Source: Scedosporium boydii (Eukaryota; Ascomycota; Sordariomycetes; Microascales; Microascaceae). Taken from it: DNA of 64,000 nt. Shown one piece after another: positions 1 through 13,318 of this stretch. Location of the stretch: the NCBI GenBank assembly GCA_002221725.1, contig NJFT01000022.1, positions 124,001 to 188,000 on the forward strand, written 5' to 3'. The notes under the pieces are model-generated. The model worked only from the letters and a program-made list of their open reading frames with translations, did no database searches and was not told the origin of the DNA. Every line of letters begins with the position of its first letter. The first letter of the stretch is position 1. The position numbers and the translations under genes are program-made.

Positions 1-2208
1 CGCCTCGGTGTTAGCATCGTGTTTCGACCGCGTTTTCTGGCCCACAGCCTATTGCAAAATTTACCTGGTCGCGCAAGAAAGAGAAAAGAATTGCATTTAT
101 TCTTTGGATCTCCCTGTTTCAATGTGATTAGGATCGCATCTTTATCCTCCGCGCCAGAGGTGATGCAAAAAAGTGTGTGTGTGGTAGGAATGGTGAATTG
201 GTGTAGGGGAAGCTTCGACCTTGTCGGGCTCTTTTTTTCTTCTCTCGTGGAAAACGCGGCCTGGCGCCGCACTGTAAATTTAGAGTGGCCCCCAAAATGC
301 AAAGTCTCACTCATGGCGTCGGACAAGGGGGCAGATCCTCTCGACCGTACCCGGGGACTCTTCCAGCATCCATCCACCTTAAAATCAATTTGCCAACTTG
401 AAATTTATCTTTGCATTGCATCTTGCTAGCCGATTTCTTCTTGCCACGCAAGATTCTCTTCCTGCATTTGACCCAGGATCGATCGAGTGTCCTCCATCTC
501 CCCTATCCTCTGTTGGCCTGCCTAGATCATGGTCTCCTCGGCTAGCCCAGCTCTGACAACATGTGTGGTACAGAGTTATGCACCCTGGTGCAGCACCTCC
601 CATGCCTGTCTCGGTCTCTCTGAAGTCTGGACCTACAATTTCCAACATTCTCTTCTCCTCCCAACAAACTCCGCTCCTATGAAAAAAGGGAAAATTCCTA
701 GCTCCGTGTCGCTGCTTCTTTCCTAGCACTGGCATGCTCACTCACAGTTATTGGGTTCCCAGCCTCTGAGGACATGGGCCGCCTAGTTCGCCTGCCAGGT
801 AACACCTAGCCTGAGCATGTTAAGTGCGTTGTCAAATGAGGAGGCTGCCGTCCCCCGAAAAGACGGGAGGGGAAACCGGGGGGTGGCTCCAGATCACATC
901 ACGGCTCAGAGAGCCTTGCTTGGTTTTTGGGGAGTCGGGACGGACGGACAGCTCCTGCTGTCTGGTGGCTCTGATCGCCCAGACACCAAGAGTCTCAGCA
1001 AGTGAGAGGCTGCAGAGCTCGCCTGTTTCGAACCGAGGTAAGTGCCAAGCATCCTCTCAAAGGGGACGAACTTTCCAAGAGCCCCAGAATCGCGTTAGAG
1101 CAATGAGTGCCAAAGGAGCCTTTCCAAGTCCCCAGAAAACCCATTGGATTCGCCCAATCTCTTCCGCAAAGACCCGTTTGCAATCAGAGAACTATTTCGG
1201 ACATGTTAATATCGAGGGTTCGCCGAGAGGAGTGATATGACTCCCCGGCCGAACATAGCGACGTGCCTCCCAGGAATCTTGCTCGTCCTATTTCTCCCAC
1301 CTTAGCAGTTGGGCAGCCCAGACCCAGGAAGGCGCAACTTCTTCAGCATTTTCATAATTCAATCACTACTCAGCTACCAAGCCCACCACAACGTCCCCGA
1401 GGGGTTGGAAAAGCGCCTGTCCTGACTGAGGAGGCAAACTGACGCATCCAACGTTGCTTATTTTTCCTCGGGCACCCTCAAAGGGCTACGTTGGCACTAT
1501 TCCGGCTCTGGCGATGCGCAATAATATTATGTAGTGGAATAGGGGGGGTCACATTTCTGGTGGAGGCTTATCTGGACAGGGTGGCGAGACTATCCCGCAG
1601 GCATGAGGAAGAAACGCCACGAGGCCGCAGCCCACAGCCCACATGCGCCAGTTTCCCTGTCATCCTGCCACGGTCATATTTCTGCGAGACAAGTGGACCA
1701 CGGTCGCGAGACAATGCAGAAGACTTTTTCTCTTCTCCTCAAGGCCAGGAGCTTCTTTTCTTTCTCCTCTTTTTTTTTTTCTTATTGTTCCTATTCGAGC
1801 TAGGAGCAAACTGCGGGTTGGGGGCTCCTTGTGCTATCCTATTTTCTTCTGTATAGGCAGTCTCCCTTGTGTTGATTGGGATAGTCAACTTACCAGGAAG
1901 ACCAGCATATACCCACTCTCCGCCGAATCAAATAGCCCAGAGGTAAGCGTTCGTAAATACATGCAGCAGCCGCTCGCCTAGTCGTGACAGATGGGGGAAT
2001 ATATATATCAAACGCCGTTTCACCTTTGCCTGTGAATCTCTCAAGTCCTCAGCGGCTGCGGGGGAAAAGTGCTGGCTCCCATGTTGTGCGGCTACTGTGA
2101 TGGGGAGGGGGAGTCCATTAAACCTGCCATATGAAGTGCTCATCTGACAAGCGGTTCACGCAATTGAGACTCTCACGCACGAAACGCCCCACCCAAATCT
2201 CAGCCCAT
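1..2208. other. Intergenic, no gene supported
   Basis: Reading frames here are short (at most about 140 codons), overlap on both strands, and show no family resemblance or coherent exon chain. T-rich runs near 1770-1790 and 230-240 are ordinary low-complexity sequence. The right end is the 3' flank of the Ebp1-like gene. I see nothing else I can support. Confidence 0.6.
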
Positions 2209-3882
2209 TTATTCCTCGTCGCTCTCTTCCTCCTCAGATCCGTCCTTCTTGGCGGCCTTCTTCTTCTTCTTCTTGTTGGTCTTCTTCTTTCCTGTGTTCC
2301 TTGCCAGGGGTTGTTCGAGGATCTTGAGGATTTCCTCGTCAGTGATCTTCTTATCCGACTTGTACTTGCTAATGTCAAGAGGTTGCGGTCCGCCGAGCTT
2401 GGTGATGCCGTTCTTGGTGATGGCTTAATATTATTGTTAGCTCCAGAGCTCCCCTCTCTCGTCTTCGTTTGTTAGGGCCACTTACCGATGGTGGTTAGGA
2501 GACGGGCAACAGGGCTGTTGTCCTTGTCACCGACGAGCTCGTACTGACGGAAGACGTTGCCACGAACGCACTCGACGACACCAGACTTCGCGTCACGCTC
2601 ATCTTCAAGCTGCCTAAGCGAGAAGGGGAAGTTTCCGAACTTCTTGACAACCTCGGAAAGGATCTTGCGGGAGGTAGGACGCTTGAGGCCATAGGTCTGG
2701 AGGGTACGGCGGTGGAGGGTGGCACGCTGCTCGAGCGTCTTTACTTTGCCGCTACCCAAGCTGACACCCGTCTCAACGCCCCACACCTCACCGATGGCGG
2801 GAGAACCCTCTCCCTTGGTGCCTTCAGCGGGGGCGAGAACAATCTTCTTCTGGCCTTCAATTTCATTGCGGTCGAAGAGCCACGTAGTGGTGCTCTCGAC
2901 GAGGTTGCAGTCGTAGCTCTTGACAACCTTTTCGAGGAGGCTGGTGATCTTAGACTGGGTAGGGGGCTTCGCGGCAGCAGCCTTGGCCTTCTCCTCATCG
3001 GTTCCGGAAGCGAGCAAGCCAGGAGGAAGCATCAATCGGAGGAGCAACTCGTTGGCATAGTATGTGGCGAGCATGAGGTCGGCGGGGCGGCCAGTAACTT
3101 CCTCGTCAGCCTGGCCGGCAATGATGGTGTCGCAGACAATCGAACCGAAGCCATCGATCTGGGCGCCTAGTTGGATCTTGACGGGCTCGCCGGCCTGAAG
3201 CTCGACGGCAGCCTCGGCCTCATCGGACTTGAGAGGAGTGTAAGGAGTGACGTAGGAGGCAGGCGACACGGTGCAAGGGTGTGCGGAACCTGCAAGGGGG
3301 CAATGGCGTCCGCGTGACGCTCAGCAGTTAGTTTCCAGCGCCTAAGACCCAGGAGCCCAAGCAAGCCAAGAGACAGAGGAGAAAAAGAGAGAAAAAATAG
3401 AAAGAAAAGAAAACCAAGACAAAAAGAACGTGTACGAACCCTTGCTAATCTTCTTGTTGCCACGGTAGACCTTGGCAACCTCCTCCTCGATGAGCTTGTC
3501 ACCCTTCTCGCAGATGTCGACGATCTTGGCACCAGGAGCGCAGAGCTCCTTGACAGCAGCTAGCACATGCTCAGAGATCTGGGCAGCAGTCTTGTACTTG
3601 GTGAGGGTATCGGGGTTGTTAAGGGTGTAGTCTGCATCGACGGTCGAGCTTGGTTAGCTTTGTTACGGCGGGGAGCGGGGTGATTGAGCAAGGGAGAGAG
3701 ACGAGGGAAAGATTTTGCCCTGCGTAAGGTGGGGTGGGGTCACGATGCTCATTGTGCTGGCAAAACCAAACTCGAGGGACAATTCGAGTTTCCCAGTTGT
3801 TGGAAATTGTCCAGAAAAATGGACAAGAATCTCAAAAGAGTGCATCAACGCAAAACGTACCAATCTCCTTGGTGTCCGCCAT
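2209..3882 (-). CDS. Ebp1/PA2G4-like (S. pombe Cdb4-type) protein
   Basis: Four exons, complement of 3861-3882, 3440-3631, 2486-3289 and 2209-2423, sum to 1233 nt and a 410-residue protein. The first exon is tiny (7 codons plus 1 nt). The fold is the methionine-aminopeptidase 'pita-bread' type. Family landmarks are the N-terminal DYTLNNPDTLTKYKTAAQIS block, CEKGDKLIEEE, the HPCTVSP segment and, in exon 4, a C-terminal Lys-rich tail ending in an acidic EEEESDEE. Family members lack peptidase activity and bind nucleic acids and ribosomes, acting in growth control and ribosome biogenesis. Length fits the family (about 390-410 residues). The intron between exons 3 and 4 has a GCTAAC branch site; the donor of the intron between exons 2 and 3 (GTTCGT) is weaker. 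It is transcribed divergently from the SNF5 gene. Family assignment is firm; the exact cellular role here is inferred. Confidence 0.93.
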
Positions 3883-5698
3883 TGTTGCGGTGTTTCAATC
3901 CAGGTGTTAACGGAGAAGAGCTACAGTTGTGTGGTGATGTCAATGAGGGGCAGGCCGTGTATATAAGATCAATCAATGATTGATGCAAGCTTCCCGACTC
4001 AGGCCAGTAAACAAGAGCTCTGGCTGCTTGGGGAAGAGGGAGGGGAGAGGGGAGAGGGGTTGTTGTTGATAAGGGAATGAAATGACCAGAGGTCAAGATG
4101 ATCCTGATCTTCAAAATATAGGAAAAGAAGAAGAAAAACAAAAAGGGGAAAAAGGAATGTGGAACGATCAAATGACAAGTTACTTAGGTTAGGCTGGAGC
4201 CAATATCGTCTTCGTTCCTGACTTGGCAGTTGTGTCGTGGTTGTGTGGTTGTGTAGTACTTCGTGTCTGAGGAGCAGGTCGAGTCGGGCGGGCGAAGGCG
4301 GGGAAGGAGGGGCAATCCTGAATTTGTGCCCTGAATTGTGCGTTGCTGCTTTAAAGCGCAGGTGACCACAGCCATCAACTGCAAATGTCCCTCCTGCCTC
4401 CGACAGCTGGTGCCTTCTTCCTCCTCCCATTTGCAGATTATTTAAGCCAAACATAGCCCGATGTATATCTCTTGCAGTCTTCCTGCAGAATTCCCATAAC
4501 CCCGTTACTCGTTAGCCGAGATCATGGCGATGATGGGGTGGACTTCGTGGAGGCTTGACACCTTCTTAACACAAAAGGCCAGCATTTCGATGTGGGGATT
4601 CTCTTCCTGAGAGCCAGCACAACCACAACCACATCTCGTACTTCGTAGGCACTTACACGAGTCTGATAGCCCTAATCTCTGCCTCTCGCCTTTGTGGCTT
4701 CCTAGAGATTAACCAATCCCACAAGTTCGTGATTTGATGTCCCGGCTCGGCCCACACCACACCTACCCAATAATAGCTCGCTGTAACAGAGGCCATCAGT
4801 CGAGATGCTAATTGCGCCTTCGGTGGGAACTTGTTCTTCTAGGTCTTGCCTTGACCCCACCAAGCTAAGAAGCCGTAAAGCTGTCCATGACGTACACTAT
4901 AAAAGAGCCGGAGTTCGTCACAAGTGGCTCTGGCTCCTAGCGTCATCACGGGAGAACAGCTGGTGGAGATCCTGCTAGACTACGTGTCTAAATGGTTCCT
5001 CGGCAATGCTACCCATCATTTGTAAGGAGCAGCAGCACTACTGTAGAATTCAGACTTTAGGCTCGCCGGGAGGGAGCAGGGTTTAGCAAAAGGATGATGC
5101 ACATGGCAGGACGAAGCCATGTCACCTAAACGCGTCTTGTCGCTTCATTCAATATGATAGATTGGGCGCGTCGAATAAAGAAGGACCAGTGCGTTGATTG
5201 ATCTCGCTGTGCTCTCGTGACTCCCAGATGCTGTCAAGTGCCAAGTGCAAGCTCTCCATAATTATGTGAGCAAAACGTCCTTCGTCAAGGTACAAGTTGT
5301 ACGTGCCAGCTTTGGGCCATGAAGTTGTACCATTTCTAGGGAGGAAAAAAACTTGAAACATGTCTCCAGCCACAAAAGCGACCAACATCTCACGCGCCTC
5401 ACTCAATCTTCAGCCTGCGCCTCCGGATTCAATCGAGCCCGCCTTCCCTACCAAATGAATTTTGGGAAAGCTCAGAATCGCAACAATTTATCCAATCCGC
5501 CCGCGATCCCAATTCGAACAACGACGTCCACGAAATACCTGAGTACCGAGCGACAAATAACCAACCCCCCGTAACGCTACACCTGATCCATCAAATTTAA
5601 TTCCTTCCAGTTGGCTCCCCTAACATTAAATCCCCTTTCGCGCTGGGCTGTCGCGGTGTCGCGGCGACAAAGGCGCGGTCGACACCTTCCCGCCCGCC
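3883..5698. promoter_or_regulatory. Divergent intergenic region between the Ebp1-like and SNF5 genes
   Basis: This 1.8 kb separates two divergently transcribed genes, so it should hold both promoters and 5' leaders. Reading frames are short and unconvincing. I did not identify specific factor sites. Confidence 0.5.
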
Positions 5699-8004
5699 AT
5701 GGCTGCAGAACTTTCCACATCCGCCGTCACCTCGACATCCACCCCTACCGTAGCTGCCCCCGGCGCGGCACCCACGAATGCGACGGAGGGAACGAACGAG
5801 CCCACTTCGGCGACTTCAGAATCCGAGAATGCTAATGGCGATGATGGGTCTGCGACGTCTAAAAATGGTGCCAAAACTATCCCGGTAAGGACGAAGGAGT
5901 CCTTCCAGAAGCTCTTACTGGAACGGTATATGGCGCGTGATGCCGCAGCTGCCGCAGGTCTCTACGAAGAGACGCAGAAGAAGAAGGCGGAAACCGCGTA
6001 TAAACTCGAGAGGACGAGGGAGTACGCGCGTGTCAGGAACGAATATCGACAGTGGTTCCCGCCGGGCAAGCTATACGGCGAGGGCTATCAAGGCTTCGCT
6101 AATGGTTTCACCGAAAATAACAACCACTCCGTCATCCTATACCCCGTGCAGAAGCCCCGTCCCGGCAAGAGGACTGTTCAGCCGTTGAAATGGAAGAGGA
6201 AGGACATGGCCCAGCAGGCCGAACAACATGAGGAACTTGTCCCCATCAGGTTAGACGTCGACCATGACAAGATTAAGCTGCGAGACACCTTCACTTGGAA
6301 CCTCCACGACCGCACCGTGCCAGTCGAGTTGTTCGCCGCTCAGCTCGTTGAGGATATGGACATCAAGCCGCCAGCCTCCCAAGCAGTGTTCGAACAGATC
6401 GTCTTTCAGATGCGCGAACAAATCAATGATTTCTATCCTTTCGTATTCTCCGAAGAAGACTCCCTGGATCCTGAGCTGCCGTATTCAGCGTACAAGAACG
6501 ACGAGATGCGAATACTAATCAAGCTCAACATCACAATCGGCCAGCACACTCTCGTCGACCAGTTCGAATGGGAGATCAACAACCCTCTCAACTCCCCTGA
6601 AGAATTTGCCGTCTGCATGGCCCGCGACCTGTCACTGTCTGGTGAATTCACGACCGCAATCGCCCACTCGATCCGTGAGCAAGTCCAGCTCTTCACCCGC
6701 AGTCTTTACAGCGTCGGCCATCCATTCGACGGCCGTCCCGTGGAAGACCCCGACCTCATTTCCGCCTTCCTACCCTCGCCTCTGCCCACCGTGTTCCGAC
6801 CTCAACAACAAGCCAAGGACTACGCGCCGTCCCTCTGGGAAATGACCGAGGCCGACCTAGAGCGGAACGAAACAATATTCTCGCGAGAACAAAGGCGGCA
6901 GAAGAGGTCCGTCAATCGTCGCGGAGGACCTCAACTACCAGACCTCAAGGAGAGGCAGCGCACCATCAGGACTCTCATTGTGTCCTCCGTCCTCCCCGGC
7001 GCTGCCCGGGATATCGAAGAAAGCAGACTCTACAAGCGAGTGGCGGGCGCGGCGACAGGCCGGAAGCGAGGCGCCGCTCGGGACGGCGAGATCTCCGACT
7101 CCGAGGAGAGCGACGACTCGTCACCCGAGTCGCCTGCACCCTCTGCTCTTGCGCAAGGCACCGCTAGGACAAGGGGCATGCGCGGAGCAGCGTCTGCCGC
7201 TCAGCAACGCATGGCCAACCTCGGCAGGTCGGAGACCCCCGAAGCCAGTATTACGCATCATCACGAGACTCGCACGGCGCGCCGCTACGGAAGGGATACC
7301 GTGGATGACCAGGACGAGAGGCTCATCGTCACGCTCAGGGTGCATAAGGACAAGCTCAGAAGGCTGCTCAGCGAACCGCGCGGCGCGCGCACACCGAGTG
7401 TTTCTCAGAGCCCTGCGCCTTCTGCTAGGGCGCGGCCCAGTTTGGGCGCCATGGAACCTCCAGCCACGCCTGGAGCTGCCTCCTCGACGCCAGCGCCCGG
7501 CACTTCTTCCGCTACACCTCAGCCTCACGGCACCAAGGCGCCTCAAATAGGCAGGGTAGCTGCCCCTCCTCCTATTCCAGGCCGTGGACCCCCCACACCG
7601 GTATGTAACGAGCTTTTCTTCTCCTTGTTCTTCTTCCTCCCCTTTACTTAGAGTCGACCCCCAACGCTAACATTGCACTTTACCAATAGCCCCCACCACC
7701 CCAATGGCTCATCAACGCCCTCGATAACCTCCAAAAGATCTACACCTACGACTCCTTCGAAGCCCTCATGAAATACTCCCCCGTCGACCCCCAAACCGAG
7801 CTACCCATCCAGCAACAACCCGGCCAACCCCTCCCCCCCGACACGAAGTACATGTTCCTCCCCCGCGTGCGCTGCAAGGACTGCCCCGGAAAGCTGTACA
7901 CGCCCGGCGCGGACATGACGGCGAGTAACTTTGAGATCCACCTCAAGCACAACAAGCATAGGGAGAAGGTTAATAAGCGCGAGGGCAAGGAGACGAAACC
8001 GTAG
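5699..8004 (+). CDS. SNF5/SMARCB1-family chromatin remodelling subunit (Snf5 or Sfh1)
   Basis: Exons 5699-7600 and 7690-8004 (intron GTATGT...AATAG, 89 nt) encode 738 residues. After a low-complexity Ala/Thr/Ser N-terminus comes a conserved basic segment (ESFQKLLLERYMARD, then EYRQWFPPG). The SNF5 domain occupies about residues 180-350 and shows the two imperfect repeats of the family: VPIRLDVDHDKIKLRDTFTW with VELFAAQLVEDM, and RILIKLNITIG with DQFEWEINNPLNSPEEFA. The C-terminal third is Ser/Pro-rich. Exon 2 adds a Cys/His cluster (CKDC followed by HLKHNKH) that could bind zinc. The product is a core subunit of SWI/SNF or RSC, contacting the nucleosome and activators in the nucleus. I cannot decide between Snf5 and Sfh1 from sequence alone. 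The start is the first ATG of the frame, with no in-frame alternative nearby. Confidence 0.93.
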
Positions 8005-9176
8005 CGATGACTTTCGGCCGCTAGGCGCCCTTCTTTGCTTGTTCGTTTTTTTTTGGATTTAGGTTGGGATTTCGGGGGGGTTTAGGGGTCTTTGTTTTTA
8101 TTACTATCGGACGGGGGGGCTTAATGGGGGTTTTCATCTGAGATTGTGTGTTTTCTTTAAGCTTGTGCTCCTGTTCTATCTTGATCCACTTGAGCGTATG
8201 GTATTGGACTCGGAGGGTTAAACTGGCTTCTTGTTTTCATTGTTCCTTGAAGCTCCGTCTATGTTGGGAGCGTGATGGGGACTTGGCACATTCTACGTTA
8301 CTTGTTTTGACAAACTTGCTTTATAGTTGCTGGCTTTTTTTTTTTCTATTCTTCTTAACTACTACTTTGTACTCTTTGTATTACAAACATGGGAATATAG
8401 AAAAAAAACACGATATTCATGTCAAACTCAGCTCGGAGCAAGTGGCTGTTTCGATCTTTCTCCTTCCCCTCCATGTTCGGGGCAGGCAATTGTTCAGGCG
8501 AAGCCATTTTGAGAAGGAATCTGAGAACCGATATTCTCGAAGGTCCAGCCACGGCCAACTTGCCTGCCTTATCCTCCCAAGTCCGAAGTGCTCGTAGGAA
8601 CATAAAGACATTGAAACACGGGACCTACGATGCTACCTCATCATTCAGTCTCGAGAGAAGGGAACGCTCATAGATACATACATAGTACACTCATCACCAT
8701 CGAATAAGCTAAAGCGCAGGGGTAGTCGTTTGAACGAAGAAAAGAAACCGAAGAAAAACAAGAGTAGATATACTAAGAAATAAGAACTGCGCGGGATAAG
8801 ATATCAACAGGAGCCCAACTTGGAATAGAACAACAGCGACGACAGAAACAGAGGAACCAATGAAGCAGAGAGGAATCATTCGCAGTAAACCCCCCAGCCC
8901 CGTTTCCTTTCCCAGACTTGATAAATACAGAAACAATAAAAAGCAGAGCGTCCGCACGACAAGGAAAAGAGAGGGAGAAGAAGAAAAGGACGCATCGATC
9001 AACTTCAGTCATGAAACCTTGATTCCCCATGTTCATTCCCCCATACTCCCAACCCAAATCATCATCCCTTCATCCACATCTATACCCACATCCCCCGCTC
9101 GCCCGTCCTCTTGGGATGCCTCTTGGTAGCTTCCCATCCCCAGGACTGCTCGAACCCATTTTTCCCGAGTATATAT
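8005..9176. other. Convergent 3' flanks of the SNF5 and Pds5 genes
   Basis: Two genes converge here, so this stretch should contain both 3' UTRs and polyadenylation regions. It is rich in T runs on the left and A-rich on the right. No reading frame looks coding. Confidence 0.5.
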
Positions 9177-12100
9177 TTACCGTCTCCTCCTAGACGACGC
9201 TGCTCTCTTAGGCGGAGCCTCCTCTTCTTCTTCCTCCTCCTCCTCCTCCTCTTCTTCCTCCTCGCCAGATTCTGGAGGATCGCTCAGCTCGCTCTCCTCA
9301 TCGCCACCGCCACCCGCATCATCATCACCCTCAGATTCGTCGTCCCCACCACCGCCACCACCACCACCAGCTCCTTCCTCGAGATACTCCCACTCCGCAA
9401 CACCATCAAGCATCTCCTCATCATCCTCGTCCGAGTCCCTCTCGGCGTATGTAGATGCCTTGACGGTGCGGGAACTCCTCCGACGTGCGGCTGCCGCGCG
9501 GGCCGCAGACTTAGTGCGGGCGCCGCCAGCTTCCTCTTCGTCATCGTCGTCGTCATCGTAGGATCTCTTCTTCCGCGGCTTCGCCGCCTTTTGCGCGGGC
9601 TGCTTCTTCTTTTTGGGCTGCGCAGGGGTGGCGCGGCTGGTCTTGGGTTTCGCCTTTTCCCTCGTTACAAGGGTCTTTGTCCGCTTGCTAGATGGCTCGG
9701 CACGGTCGTCCACAGACTTTCTCTTCTGTAGTTTATGAACACAACGTTAAACCTAGAAACCTGGCGGGAAAGTTAAAAAGGGGGGGAGGGGGGACGTATA
9801 TATACCTTTTTCCGATCAATCGACCTAATAAGATCATCAAGCTTTTCATCCACACCCTCCGGCAAGTACTGCTTCTCCGCAATCTCCTGCGCCTGGTCAT
9901 GAGGCAGCGTCAAATACAAGCCGAGAGGAATCCCAACCGACGCTGGACCCACGCGGAAGCTCCAATTCTTCTTGTCCATCCACTTCCGAATGACCGCCTG
10001 CGCCAGGTCCGAGAGCACGTATACGTTCTCGCTCATGGCCGGATCGATGGCGTCCTTCGTCTGCTTGGAGCGCTCGGCATACCTAAGGATAAGGCCGAGG
10101 TTGTTCTCGGTCGCGACGTTGCTTAGATAGTACACGATGTACCGGGCGTGGTCGACCAGGTTGTCCACGTCGGTGCTGTAGTCCGGGTGGTGGGCTAGGA
10201 GCGAAATGAGCCGACCCATGAGCGCCTCCATGACGTGCTTCTTATCGGTGCCCCTGTAATACTGGGCGCGGGATCGGATCCACGTCTCGAGGCGCTGCTT
10301 GACGGATACTACGGGCTCGAACGCCGTCAGGAAGATGATGGTGTAGAACCTCGAGCGCAGCTTGCCTTGGACGAGGTACTTTTGGAGCTTCTCGACGAAT
10401 CCGTGACGGACCGCAGGCTCTCCCCGCTGGGCCACATAAGCTAAGCTGTTGAAGTCCTTCGGCTGCAACATGTCGTCGAGATGTTTGATCGTGCAAATCT
10501 TCAAGGTAAGCTTCGCTGCGGCAAGGAGCAGCCGGGATCGGTGATGCTTTGGCGTATCCTTGACTTTGCAAATCTCGCCGTCCTTCAGAATGAGGCTCCT
10601 CAGGAGCTTGAAAACCGGTACAGCCTTCTCCTTGGCCAGCTCGACATCCTCCGTCGCCCGGAGCCTGTTAACAAGGATCTTGAGACAAAGGCACTTCGCT
10701 TGGATTTCCTCATCCATATCTGCGTCGTTAACCCAGACTGGATCGCGCTCCGTAGCATCGGTCCGGACATTGAGCAGAATCTTCTGTACTGCCATGTCAA
10801 GGATGGCATCATCATAATCGAGAGTGACCTTGGGTGCGAGAAGCTCGAGTTGGCTCACGGCCGCCAGGTTGTTGAGAAGTCTTGGAGACTCGTACTTCCA
10901 ATCCTTCATTATCCTCTGGATAAGACTCGTCGCGTTCACCATCGCCTTGTCGTCATTCTTGGCCATGAGGATATTCACAGCGTACTTGGCCGCCTTGGGA
11001 GGTGTCCCGTACAGCGCATAGTTGATCAGGTTCTGGCTAAACGCCTTGTCCCTTGGGATCTCATCCGGGTACTTGCGCGAGTACGACGAACACGCCTTCA
11101 AGACATCCACAGCCGAGGGGTCGTTGGCCTTGCGCTCGGTAGGGGCCTGCTGAGATAAGCTTTTGCACAGGTCCCCGACGTGGGTCTTGAAGATCTCCGG
11201 GTTGCGTTGCGAAATCTCGCTAAGAACTTCGTGGGCAACAGCACCAAGACCATCCTTGTCGTTCTTGGAGCAATCCATAATGGCAGGCAAGTGGCTCCTA
11301 TTGAACATGAGACAAGATGAGCGGTATAGGAGGGGAAGGAGGGTGTCGAGCATATGCGCAGACGAGCCGGCCTGGATGCGTTTGATAAGCTCCTTGATCG
11401 CGCCATGGACAGTCTTGAAGTCGCTCTCGGAACCAAGAGCAAACTTGACGAGCTGGTAGTTTCGGCGATCATTGAGCTTCGCGAAACGCTGCAAGTCCGT
11501 AGTGACCTTGGGAGGGTCGGGGAAGAAGGTGGAAACGTAGGAAATCGTCTTGTTGAGGTGCTCGGTCGTCCGCTTTGCATCCCCGTCAATAGTTCCACCG
11601 TTGAAAGCCTCGCACTGCTTGATGAACAGGGCTAAGACCTGGGCAAACTGCGGCTGTCGAGACTGGATGGCAAGGAAAGCCTTCTTCGCAGGGTTATCCA
11701 AGGACTTTACGAGCTGCAGTAGCCTCTCTGCCCGAATCCTATCCGGGTCAAAGACTGTTCCGCTCGCGGCCTGGCTTTGAGAACTGCCTTTAGCGCCGGG
11801 CTTCTGTTTCCGGGGAGGGTACCCAAGCGGCACGAGATACTCGTAAAGAACCCTGTCGAGCAAGACATTGAGATCCAAGTCGTTGGCGTAGAAGACATTG
11901 AGAATCCGGCTAGAAACACCAGAGAAACAGGCCACCACGACATCTTGGCCAGCGGCAATATCTCCAGCGGCAACGGCCCACAGCTTCCCTAGAACGACCA
12001 TGGCCTCGACACGAACAGCAGGCCTCTTGTCTCGACAGCGGTCCGCAAGACTTGCGAGTACGGAGCCTTCCTTGTTGGCGCCGCCCTTGGGACCGAGTTT

Positions 12101-13287
12101 AGTGACGACATCGCGGTAGGAAAACAGCTCGATGGCCTTGACAGCGGCCAACCTGACCTTTTCGTCGGCATCATTGAGCTTTTCGTTCAGAGCATCAACA
12201 AGCTGCGACTGCTCCTCTCGGCTCAAACCAATGCCGCCAGCTGACGTGGAGAGGATATAGCCTGCAGCCGTGGTCCAGGCAGCTCGGATCTGAGGCACCT
12301 TGTCCTTTCTCCTGCCGAGGAAGCTGTTATGGGTAGAGGGGTAAGTTTGCGCAAATGATTGCGAGCATATGGGCGTCGTGAGAACATTATCGTAGATGGG
12401 GGCCGAAGCCTCATCGCTGAAGCGCAGCGGAGGATACTGGCACGGGTCATAATTAGGGGCGGATGGGGGACCGGCGGCGCCAATACCCGAGATCATGTCG
12501 CCGAAGGTCTCGGTGGCAATCTGGCGAAGATGCACATCATCGGCCGACAACTCGGCTTCGACCTGGGGAATGACATTCTGTAGCACGGCCGGGGCAGCGC
12601 GCCAAAGCTCCCGAATCAGTAGGTGGGCCTGGGAGAGGTTCTTCAGATCCGCCTCAGTCGGACCGGATGGGGCTGCCTCTTCCTCGTCATCACCCTGCTT
12701 GTGACCGTTGCCTCGGGTCGCAAAGCTCGATGCATCCATGATGACATCGCTAAAGTACTGGCTCACGTATCGGGCCATCTTTTCCGGGTTGTATGTGCAG
12801 ATCATCTTCGCCATGACGTACGCAGGAGGCTCTTTCTTTGGCAAGAGGGTGGATTGATTTCCGTTCGATTCACCTTTATCGGATCGACTCTGCACAGACT
12901 TGAAGTGCGCCGGCCTGAGAAACTGCGCAATGACAGCCTCCACAACTTTCGCTGGAAGGCCGGGACTCTCGTCGATAAGGAAAATGAGGATATCCGTCAT
13001 ATGGGCCTCGACATCTGCAGGGGGGTTTCCGTCCGCATCGAGGATCGATGAAGCTGACACGCAGTCGAAGCAGGTGGAGAAGAGGTGTAGGAGGAGGTTA
13101 TCGGCGCCGTCGAGGTCGTTCAGGAGTAGGATACTCTTGACCTCTGCAAGAGAGGACAAGACGTGTTTATGCTGACCATTGTACGGGTGCGAGGGATCCT
13201 TGAGCGCAGGTAGAGTATAGGTGATGATGAAGGTAAATATCGCCTACGCGTAGCGACAGGGTTTGTCAGTAACGAGGGCACCGAAAG

Positions 13288-13318
<31 letters not shown>

